Assembly: GCF_963675165.1 (NCBI RefSeq)
Contig: NC_087377.1
Location: 4,836,042 to 4,900,041 of the forward strand
Reading direction: 5' to 3'
Origin: Halichondria panicea
Lineage: Eukaryota > Porifera > Demospongiae > Suberitida > Halichondriidae
Length of the DNA: 64,000 nucleotides
Part shown: positions 23,801 through 32,661 of the stretch, piece by piece
Numbering within the stretch: the first letter of the stretch is position 1
Layout of the letters: each line of letters starts with the position of its first letter
Program-made: the position numbers and the translations under genes
Notes under the pieces: model-generated
Database searches by the model: none
What the model was told of the DNA's origin: nothing
Seen by the model: the letters and a program-made list of their open reading frames with translations, nothing else

Positions 23801-26800
23801 TTCCTATATAATATTGAGTTCATCAGAGAAAATATCCTAAAAGTCATACACAAAGCTATATAGCTAGCTAGCTAGAGACATGCAGAGCTGTGTAGGTTTG
23901 TTGTACTGCTATTTTCTTCTGATAGAATGAGTAGCAGTAGTATAATTATTATAGTAGACATTCACCAAAGTTAGTGTTAAATGAATGGGCGTGGCCTGTC
24001 CATATACGTAGGCTCTTGTCAGCTTTCATTTTGTTCAGACGATCGTCATCCACACTGTTGCAGCCCGTGAGTCTTTTATTAACATAGCAGGGTAAGGGTA
24101 GCTATCAGAGAATGCTATCTGATGGGCTATAGAAACCTTCATTGAACTTACTATCTATACTTCCTTCAATCCACTTCTGTTCGTTGTGATGTCATTATTT
24201 TACTGAACATATATATACGATGTTATCCAAAGCTCCCCGGATACCGGGGGGATATTAGCGCATGCATGCACAAGCAGTCGATACCAGGCCCACTTTCCTG
24301 AGTGAAGTGCGACCTGGAAGCAAGGCTAGCACCCACAGTGCTTTTTATGTTTGACAATGTCTTTTGTGCGTATATAGCTCGTCAATCTAGAGGCGAGGAA
24401 CCAGGGATTAATGCAGGAGATGGAGAGGGTTAGGAGTGAGCTGAAAGAGACGAAAACTGAGTACATGAAGTTGCTAGAGAAACAAAAGAAATCTAGTCTA
24501 ACAGAAATGGGACAAATTTGCCACGACCTTAGAAAAAAGACGAGGAAGAAAATAATGTCCAAGTCTGAGGCTCATATTGAACTACTGGAGGTGCAACTTG
24601 ACAATGATGTAGGTCAACTATATTGTCTGCTGTGATAGTGTTATCTTATAATTATGCAGTCTCTTCGGGTCCATAATGAAAGATTGAACGAATCTCTTCA
24701 ACAAGTACAAGTACAATTTGCTCGCCTAAAGGTGCAACACCTTGAGTTGAAGAAGGAAGTTACTAAATCTGCAGCCACACCCACCACTCCCACTGAACCT
24801 TCTACGCCAATTCAAGTATATGTTTTTGCAAACCAGTATATAATCATAGACATAGGAAGCCATTCTCACCTGTATTATTGTAAAAGTGGCGTGTAGTACA
24901 TGTACAAGTCAATGTATATACTATATCATGTGAGTATAATTATAGATATAGCTATTTAAAATTTTAAAGTCAAATCTCCGAGCCATGTCAAATTTGTCCA
25001 CTATTGATTATCAATCTAAAGGCAAAAAACCCAGGACTGGTTCAGGAGACAGACACGGTCAGGATTGAGCTGGATATGGCAAGAACTGAGTTATTGTATG
25101 TGAATCTTCCTGAGAACGTCAGGAAATCGAGCAGGAATGCATCACAGAAAAAAGTGGAACACCAATGTGAGAGTAGTGAGGTAAGTGAGAGCTAGCCTCG
25201 ATTCCAGGCCGATCAAAGTAATTATGGCCTGGTACATATTGCATGGTGATAGTGCATGCGCAATGCGTTAGGTCAAGAATCTGGGGAATCCCCTTTTTTT
25301 CTTATTTTCTATCGATCACCTTAGCTCTCTATTACGTTGTTCCAGAAGGCTTTCACACTAGTCTGAAGCCACTCATCTACATGTACCTCTATAACGGTTG
25401 TATGGTCAGGATGTCTTACCTTGGATCTGTACAGGCTATGGAAAGGGTAACCATGGGAAGTGTATGGTGCCTCTTAACTGCTATTTGCGAAGACAACCTG
25501 GCTGTAGGACCATCCTAGACATAGATGAGAGCCTCTAAACTAGTGTTCAAGCCTTCTAGACCAATGCAATATTTGGCACAAGCCATAGCTTCACAGAACT
25601 CAGTCATTGATATAAAGTATCGAAACATAATACCAAGAGTTTATGATAGAGAGAGAGTATCGAACGTAGGCATACTGTGTATCAGATGTATGCGGAGAGT
25701 AACGTGACTTCCTGTATCTGTCACAAGCTTGGAATTTGCACACTGACCAATCCAAGCGTGGGTGATGTAATCTACTTTCTTGATAGATGACATCACCCAC
25801 ACTTGGATTGGTCAGTGTGGAAATCCCAAGCTTGTGACAGATACAGGAAGTCACGTTACTCTCCGCATACATCTGATGTACAGTATGCCTACGTTCGATA
25901 CTCTCTTCTCTATTATATACTCTTGATAATACTTAATTTATGGTATAAGTTACTAAGGTTTTACGTTCGTAGTACGATTACCGGGTAATTTGAAGCGCAT
26001 GTGCACTATCACCCATGCAATAGGTACCAGGCCGTATTTTAATTCGGCCTGGAATCGAGGCTAAGTGAGAGCTAGCTATGCATGTACGACTATCAGACAC
26101 CTAGCTGCATTCAATCCTATAGACCGCATGCACTGCTCCTACAGACTTGATCATTTTTTTCTGCAATTCAAATCAAAGTCTTTTTTATATCTGTGCTAGC
26201 TAGCTAGCTCGATTGCAGCATAGTTCTCAGCAGCAGTATGGCTCGTACTAGCAGTGTCAAAGGCAAAGGCAAAGGCAAACCATCCAACAGTTGCAACTCC
26301 AAGAAGATGAAACCTAGGTACAATAAACCTGACTTCCTGAATCTCTGGTACTTCTTAACAATGCGCCCAGCACTTAACTTCCCGCTCAAAGGGGTTGTCT
26401 TGGACCTGGCTGGACTAGGACTGGTCATGACACTTCTCTAAAATAATACTGCACTGTTAGCTAGCTAGCACGCTCATAATTATAACTCCGTAAACAACAC
26501 CGCCCACTTGTTCACGTTCGTATACTGGATTCTATTTTTAGCATATCCGGTCTCTGATACGAAGTCGGATGAGTACGTACGATACATAGTGAGTTGCATG
26601 CATGCCCTCTTCTCTGTATACGCCCTTGAGTGTAGGCAATAAAGTCAAACGAAAATTTTACCCATGGAAAAAATCACCGTTTTCAAGTTGAGGGAAGTTT
26701 TTACTCCACAATAATGACCCGCTATACGGTACTGTATTCCTGTTATCATAATTATTGCTTGCATGTAACTATTTTTACTTAGGTCATACTAAATGAAGAA

Positions 26801-29412
26801 ATAACTCCTACCACACACACCACACATCCGAGTGGATCTACCGATCACGAAAGATCTCTCCTGACCAAACAGAATACGGACATTCCTCGATCTTCTGGTA
26901 TGACAATGCACCCTCAAATATCGTCTTGGCAACCTCAGTATCAACACCCACCTATCTATATACCTGGATCCTCATCGTCAAACGCACCGGACACCCAACG
27001 ACAACGTATTTTTAATAGCGCCCCTGACAGTCAAAACACCTACATTAGTTCTTCTGCATGCTACGATTTGGATTATCGAGATCAAAATCACGTGTGGCAA
27101 CAAGAACGTCGGCAAATACAGCCATACGTACAGCACCAAGAGGGGACAGTCCAACCCCTACCTTTGCAAAGACCACCTCAATCTTCAAGAGAAGCTTGTC
27201 AATTAGGTAGTCAGCATCGCCGAGAACCTCTGCAATATCATCAGCCAAACAGGGGGCTACCTAAACCCTTCGATCGAACCACGTCCCAAACAGGAAATGC
27301 AACACACGATTCCTCAGTTTCAAGCAATTACAATTCTGTCTCAGATATGGTTGGACCGAACTCTAATCCATCGTACATGGCTACTGATTTAGCTGTAGAT
27401 TTGCAAAGGGAAAAACCTAAGCCAAAACCACGTCACAAATCACAACAAAGAGAAGAGAATGAACTTGAAAAAAGTTTGGACAAAGAGATTCAAGAAATTG
27501 TCAACGATTTATTTTATGAGCAGTACGAGAGTGAGAAGCAACGAACTAACGAACATGTTCCTCTCGATTCCAACCTGGTGTGTCTAGTGTGCTCCAAGCA
27601 ACACAGACTGGGAGAGATTCAGAAGTACCGGAAACACGTGAAAGAGTGTGAGAGAGAACAGGGAGTGAGAGCTGTGGAGGCGGTACGTATGATGTTATTG
27701 TCATAAATTATAAGCGCAATTATTTTTAGTGTCATGTTGTGGTGTTTCCATGCATGGTGGGGTGCCACAGTTTTTGCTGTGTGGTGGTATTCTGTCTACC
27801 GTAGAAACTGGATTATTAGCGCTTACTCGACTATAAGCGTATATCTTTATTTTAAGCACACGCTCAACTGCAGGCTTTTTATACTCGAATTGAAGCGCTT
27901 TTCCAATTATGCGAAGGTTATTAGTAAAAATTTTAGAATTGATTCAACTAATTTTGTTTATCTATGACCTATATAGTTAGCTTGTACAGGCTATATAGCT
28001 GCATGGTGATATCCATCTGTAAGGACTCTCTGGGCATGCTGTTACCTTGTCTGATCATGCTGAGAGAATGTGAGACATGGATGAGGTCCTTTTATTCCAA
28101 GTTCCTGGTCAATATGTATAATATGAATTTAAATGATGTAAATGAACTGTAAAATGAACTGTAACATAATAGTATGATATAGATCCAGTTTGGGTTGCCT
28201 GCTTGCCTTGCTTGCTCACTTTCTAGCCAGCTTGCGAGTCAGCTCTCATCACAGAGACATCCAGTTGCTGGGTGGGGCTCAAAATGACTGCGCATTCTCG
28301 AATATAAGCGTATAGAGCTCTGCTATTGACCCTAAAAGCGCATGCATGCGCTAATAATCCAGTTTCTTATATGGTATATATAAATCAACTGTGGCTGGCC
28401 GTCCTTCATTTCCGAGGGGAGGAAATGTCTATATAATTATTACCAAGACATGCTCATAGGCAAGAGTGTTGTAAATGCATGTGGTTTGTCGTAGTAGTAC
28501 ATCTAGGGGATTTGTACCCGAGGCATGTATTTCTGAGGTAATACATACAACTGCATGCATGCATGCATGGCACCAAAAATAAAATCCAATACACACTATC
28601 AACAATTACTGTATACATGCATGCATGGCACCAAAAATAAAATCCAATACACACTATCAACAATTACTGTATACATGCATGCATGGCACCAAAAATAAAA
28701 TCCAATACACACTATCAACAATTACTGTATACATGCACAGCAAGGATTAGAGTATTGTGTTTCACCCACGGGAAAGGTATATCCATTATCGCTATGTTTT
28801 TAATGACATGCATACACGCCGCAACTATACTTTCGACTTTTCTTCGAAAAACTTCAATTGAGGGCTCTATCCAATTAAAGAAAGGTATAGAGCCACGGCG
28901 AGACAAAGAGAAGTGTTTTAAAAAGGCAAGCTAGTTCGATCTATCTCTGTTCGTGCGTATTTTAGATACTTACCAGCTACTCTTAGCCCGTATGAAGTTT
29001 ACAACGGATATATTTTTGTCTGGCCCTCTGCATGGAAAGTATAATTATGCTTAGCTACATGTATATAATTATGCCAAGAAAGCCTGCAAAAAATAGTCTC
29101 TATACTTGCGGTTTTGATGCCCACTTATCTCATTAATGCATGCATGCATCTTCACAATCATGGCACTATAATTATAACTATAGAATTGACATTCATCCAT
29201 TATAAGCACAGCAGACTTCTTTGAACCTGCAAAAAAATGGCAAAATACAACTCCTGAATACTTTTGAGGGACCATGTACCGCAATACCCTAACCTTAAGG
29301 TACTTTGTTTTAGTATGCTGTTACATGTTCTCTCTTTAATATGCAGGCCGCTAAACTTTCATCGGACACAAAACCATTCTCTGTAAAACATTCTACTGGT
29401 CCAAGGGATTGA
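14883..29412 (+). CDS. Gene D: NEMO/optineurin-like UBAN coiled-coil protein with CCHC zinc finger
   Basis: Exons are 14883-14982, 15068-15168, 15508-15561, 20654-20815, 20873-21258 (or ending at 21076), 24378-24608, 24660-24815, 26783-27682 and 29347-29412. They encode roughly 700 residues, and most joins are phase 0. The acidic N-terminus is followed by coiled coil, then AELYKEDFENERKDRE (residues ~140-155), which matches the UBAN core that binds linear or K63 ubiquitin in NEMO, ABIN and optineurin. More coiled coil and a Gln/Pro-rich low-complexity region follow. A C-x2-C-x14-H-x3-C finger at 27581-27649 resembles the C-terminal NEMO/optineurin finger. One join is unresolved: the donor at 21259 is phase 2 while the 24378 acceptor needs phase 0; the perfect GTAAGT at 21077 restores frame. 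Role: probable ubiquitin-binding adaptor (family inference). Introns hold many transposons. Confidence 0.75.
15236..15342. mobile_element. Degenerate MITE, GCTATACGGT end
   Basis: A diverged member of the 2759-2868 family ends GCGCTATACGGT and has TTTTCGTGG/CCGTGAAAA arms. It lies in gene D intron 2. Confidence 0.45.
15639..15854. mobile_element. MITE with CACTCCAAC...GTTGGAGTG termini
   Basis: The left arm CACTCCAACAAAGAACTTAG and the right arm ending CTAAGTTTTTGTTGGAGTG form an inverted repeat of about 25 bp. A related copy is at 29812-30049. Confidence 0.75.
15862..16167. mobile_element. MITE with ~31-bp inverted termini
   Basis: CAAGAGTTCATTAGGAAGAG and the continuing GTACGCAACTCC face their complement, which ends ATGAACTCTTG. 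It abuts the previous MITE in gene D intron 3. Confidence 0.75.
16271..16796. mobile_element. TAGCCTCG-family element with internal hairpin, right end eroded
   Basis: The left end TAGCCTCGAATCCAGGCCGA is matched on the right by CCCATGCAATAGAGACCAGG, but the terminal GAATCGAGGCTA is missing. An internal perfect hairpin (16399-16592) has long arms containing GTTGTCGAGAAGGCTTGCAC, as in the element at 25193-26063. Confidence 0.7.
17473..17503 (+). pseudogene. Relic of gene D exon 1
   Basis: ATGGCTGAGGGAAAAATG followed by AACTTGAAGACTG repeats the first ~30 nt of gene D (one substitution), then breaks at the inverted repeat that starts at ~17508. It is evidence of a further, disrupted copy of the segment. 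Confidence 0.75.
17508..17576. repeat. Outer inverted repeat, left copy (partners 19788-19857 and 20284-20335)
   Basis: A ~68-bp block with CACAACTCTCAGATAGGCAA and TCCCTTACCCCGAGG appears here, inverted at 19788-19857, and again in direct orientation at 20284-20335. The pair brackets the foldback element. Confidence 0.75.
17634..19592. mobile_element. ~1.96-kb foldback element with tandem-repeat arms
   Basis: The ends ATGTCACTAAATGAAAAAAG and complement are perfect. Each arm (17634 to ~18115, and ~19045 to 19592) is ~480-550 bp and built of ~60-bp units of the form CTCTCCTATAATAATATGGG followed by a GAGGGCACTAA box. The loop (~18116-19044) is unique and contains a possible transposase relic on the minus strand. 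Long repetitive arms around a unique core are the hallmark of foldback (FB/Galileo-like) transposons. It lies in the 5-kb intron 3 of gene D. Confidence 0.85.
18600..18962 (-). pseudogene. Possible transposase relic in foldback loop
   Basis: The minus strand reads MDPETFRELPSSTNAVESHN and continues NRFGKPTHPLPLKG up to a stop near 18790. A shifted frame then continues protein-like for ~35 residues. A TNxVESxN motif occurs in the 3' part of several transposase or transposon-derived families, but no family is assigned here. Only short broken frames exist. Confidence 0.35.
19635..19760 (+). pseudogene. Third copy of ankyrin terminal exon and downstream spacer
   Basis: (TG)n-TAG is followed by ACTGCTACAGCTGCTCAAGG and TAAGAGTTTCTATAGGCTTC, as at 6720 and 14046. 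The donor-like GTAAGT here reads GCAAGT and the stop TGA context is altered. Confidence 0.7.
20343..20578. mobile_element. Hairpin MITE, ~60-bp arms
   Basis: TTCTGGAGATAGCCACCA and GAAAAACCTGTCAGATAAG face their complements at 20515-20578. It lies directly before the gene D exon at 20654. Confidence 0.75.
22604..23079. mobile_element. Pogo/Tigger-like MITE (CAGTGGAGCCTCC...)
   Basis: The left end CAGTGGAGCCTCCATTAACG and right end ATGAAGGTTCCACTG are imperfect TIRs. Subterminal ACGACCA/CGGCC words repeat internally. The CAGTGGAACCT type of terminus is typical of pogo-group Tc1/mariner elements. Confidence 0.7.
23159..23573. mobile_element. Pogo/Tc1-like MITE (CAGTAGACTCTCG...)
   Basis: CAGTAGACTCTCGCTATTCC and its complement CGAGAGTCTACTG bound 415 bp, with TA on both sides. 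Confidence 0.8.
25010..25180 (+). pseudogene. Decayed duplicate of gene D coiled-coil exon 24378-24608
   Basis: The reading INLKAKNPGLVQE parallels VNLEARNQGLMQE of the upstream exon and ends at a GTAAGT donor (GAG at 25180). The acceptor AG is lost (GATTATCAATC in place of TAGCTCGTCAATC). Phase 0 would allow inclusion only through another acceptor. Confidence 0.55.
25193..26063. mobile_element. 871-bp MULE-like element with exact 9-bp TSD
   Basis: TIRs of ~68 bp start TAGCCTCGATTCCAGGCCGA and end CGGCCTGGAATCGAGGCTA. AGTGAGAGC is duplicated exactly at 25184-25192 and 26064-26072. Two internal palindromes (~25330-25563 and ~25660-25872) give it a multi-hairpin structure. No transposase is visible. 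It lies 12 nt after the donor of the decayed exon. Confidence 0.88.
26640..26731. mobile_element. MITE remnant ending GCTATACGGT
   Basis: AACGAAAATTTTACCC on the left and ATGACCCGCTATACGGTAC on the right identify a diverged copy of the 2759-2868 family, just upstream of the gene D exon at 26783. Confidence 0.5.
27805..28365. mobile_element. Uninterrupted 561-bp element with AAACTGGATTATTAGCGC termini
   Basis: The left AAACTGGATTATTAGCGC and right GCGCTAATAATCCAGTTT are perfect 18-bp TIRs. Further inverted words (ATATAAGCGTAT) lie inside. It lies in the last intron of gene D. Confidence 0.85.
28563..28738. repeat. Tandem repeat, 58-bp unit x 3
   Basis: Three essentially identical units contain GGCACCAAAAATAAAATCCA at 28569, 28627 and 28685, joined through GCATGCATG runs. 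Confidence 0.9.
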
Positions 29413-31640
29413 ACTGAATGGAAATTGTTTCTCTATAAATTATTTATGTTTGTGTTAAGTTTGACACTTCTGCAAAGCTACTTTGTGACCCGTATAATTG
29501 AAGCCTATAATACTACAATCATGTATTATGTATGCAACGTCTTGCGGGTATCACATAATGATTTCCTTCGTGCGGCGCATGCACATTTTGTGTTTTTCGA
29601 AGGCAGGGCAGTAACAAAAATTAAAACTGGGAGAAACACTCACACACACCTATACTTTATACGGGTGTGGTTTCCTGCATTTAAATGCAAATATTACAGC
29701 TGTTTTCAAAGTTCTGCATCAAATCTGCAATGTCTATAATAGAGCGGAAGTACCTGTCACGTGAACTGTTGCATATACCAACATTGAATTCCTATAGCAT
29801 CATTTGTAAGGTTACTCCAACTGACAATTTAGTTTCCCGTTCACATGCTTCCTTGCAAAGAGGGTGAGAGTGCCGAGGGTATTATGTATTTTGTATTACC
29901 AATATTGGATCATGAATGACATTAATAATTATTGTCACAAAAAGCAATTAAAACACTAAAAATCGAGCTCAGAGGTCGATAATAGTGATGTATATATACC
30001 TCAGTGAGCATGAGGGAGCTGGACGGAACTAACTTGTAGTTGGAGTCGCCTTTAAATCGTTTTTTGCTTTTGATTTTTGATTTGCGTAAAACACTGGATT
30101 GCTGGACGCTTTTCGGGACGGTCCTTGCTTAGAACCAGAGATAAAATTAATGCCTATATAAATTAGAGACACATGTCTTTGCCCATGCAGCATTATGATT
30201 TCATTGGTATTAGATATTAAGTGAGTATAATTATACAGCAATGATGATGTTGCAACTGTTCAGTTTGTGGCAATACTGCATGTCTTATGTATATCTTTCG
30301 TGCACCAATTTTTGAGTTGGATTCACTTTCTCTCTCCATGCAGCACTGCATGTTCTTGGGTCCTCTCGTGTGCTTGAGAAAGAGCCTTGATAGAGTGTGT
30401 TGGCGATTCCAGAGAACTGCAGGGGAATAAAAGTTATGAATAGTGGCTTCAACGCAGAATCTGTCTGTAACTATAATTAAAAGAGAAATGGTAAAAATTA
30501 ATGAGATTTTTATACCAAAGCATATAAATATATAGCCGCCAGTATAGAACTAGTATAATTATTATTAAGTTATCCTGAGTCAGTCATGCATGAAGCTTGA
30601 CACAGACGTACTCAGAGGTCTCTGGTTTATCCACGCAGGCCATCCATGCACATGCAATTGTCCGTAGCTTTGATTTTGTCTCCATTTTGATACACCCCGT
30701 AAAAAATAAAGTATGCACACGCACTGGCTCAGCACTAATAATCTCACGTGATACAACTTCAGAATTGCGAGTCTATATTGTTTATATGCACCTCAAGCGG
30801 TGGAAAGTGAATTCACTCTGAACATTACTTTTGCCGCTATTATATGAGCGTGCATGCATGTATGGTTTGCATCACAAGATATGAATTATGCATGACCTGT
30901 ATACAATGTCATAATAATTATGGAACGCAGATAATAATTATTATAAAGAGCATGTGCTGACTTTTCGCAGGTGCATTCCAGTATAATTGAAAGTGCATCC
31001 AAAGTGCCATTTAGAGCGGAATTGCATTCCAGAGTGGAAAAGTTCAAAATTCTATTGTGGAATGTATTAATGGCACCTATAATTATGGGCTTTGTGGTTT
31101 CTCAGAAAATCAGAAATTGGATACAGGAATTTAAGTATGGCAGTTCCTGAACTATCTAATTACACAGGGAGGGGAGCCATAACTTTATTACTACAGACTT
31201 TATTATCAGTGCCAAACACATAATTGGTGTGAGTCATTAAAATAATGATTAGTGCATCTGGTATAATATCACGCACTTGTAAAATGCCTGCCCTATACTG
31301 CCTATTGCAGGTTTCTAGTTAGTTATAGTGATCACAGCCAGGTCCCTTCAAACAAAATTAATTAAAACAAGACTGAGAATTATTATAGGCTGGCCTATAT
31401 AGACTACAAGGGGTCCGACACTGTAATTTTTAGCGTACAAGATTTCGCAGAGATTTCACGGAGATTTCACAGAGCATCACTGGGGTTGAAGATTAAAAGT
31501 TCTACCGTCATTCAACACTTGCACACCTCGGTCATGGATGCACTAGCAGTACTAGCCTCGATTCTAGGCCGATTAAATTGAATCGAGGAATCGGCCTTGA
31601 AATGAGGTCAAAGGTGAGATTTCGGGACCAATCGCGATAA
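29413..31640. other. Intergenic, no gene recognised
   Basis: Only short shadow ORFs are present. The stretch contains a MITE (29812-30049), a TAGCCTCG fragment (~31556-31605) and many TATAATTATA words. Confidence 0.5.
29812..30049. mobile_element. MITE related to 15639-15854
   Basis: ACTCCAACTGACAATTTAG faces AACTTGTAGTTGGAGT. The TTAGTTTCCCG and CGGAACTAA words also match the other copy. Confidence 0.6.
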
Positions 31641-32580
31641 TTAGCTAATTAGTATGGAAAGCCAAACGTTTCAAAATTACACATAAAATACGCTTGCGAT
31701 AAGTACAAAATAGCGCGCATTCCGTGTACGCGTTAATTAATAACCATTCACGCAAGCAAAATCCAAGATTTGCACGCGTGCAAAAGCAAACAACTATTCA
31801 CGCGAGCAAAATTTACTCCAACAAAAGTTTACCCAGGGTTCAGGATTTCTTTCTTTATTGCCTCAATCATCATTTCTAGCTAGCTAGCTAGACGACCAAC
31901 AAAGAAATACAAAATGGACCTAAAATTTAATAGACACTTTGAACAAACCATTGACATTTGCTTGCAACAAAGGACCCCTAGTGCCCAAAGTCTAGAGTTG
32001 GTGGATATAGGAATGACGAATGTCTCACTATTAGATCTAGCAGTACAGTGCCACCAGTTTTGTATTAGCCGGGGAACTACAGGAAGCTAGTGCTTTCTCA
32101 GTTGTTAGTACAATGGGAGACTGAACTACAAACTACTTTGGAAGGAAGATTTCTTCAGACTTCTGAGTCCAACCAACGAGCGTGAACTCCGCCCAACTAG
32201 ACTGGTGCTGGTGCTTATTTTTTAAACAGGAATACAGTCCTAGCACCAACTCTAGACTTTGGGCAGTAGGGGTCCCTTGTTGCAAGCAAATGTCAATGGT
32301 TTCTTGTATAAAGTGTCCATTTTCATTTCTTTGTTGGTCGTCTAGCCAGCTAGTAAAAAGGAGATGATGATTGAGGCAATAAAGAAAGAAATCCTGAACC
32401 CTGGGTGAACTTTTGAGTTGGAGTAAATTTTGCACACATGCAAAATCTTGGATTTTGCTCGCGTGAATGGTTATTAACGCGCGTATACGGAATGTTTGCG
32501 CACGCTATTTCGTACTTATCGCAAGCGCATTTTATGGTAATTTTGAAACATTATTTTGGCTTTCCATAAATTAGAGCTAA
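31641..32580. mobile_element. 940-bp long-inverted-repeat element
   Basis: The arms are ~350-390 bp each (31641 to ~32020 and ~32235 to 32580) and imperfectly complementary over nearly their whole length. Examples are TATGGAAAGCCAAA at the left and TTTGGCTTTCCATA at the right. The loop is ~215 bp. Both arms contain CGCGAGCAAAA-type words. Any transcript would fold into a long double strand. It ends 81 bp before the ATG of gene F. Confidence 0.85.
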
Positions 32581-32661
32581 GGTTAATCGGTGTCCTCCCT
32601 CTTTCGACCCTCGATAGAGACTAGTATCCATCCGTACCCGTACCCAGAGCTATACGTAAGT

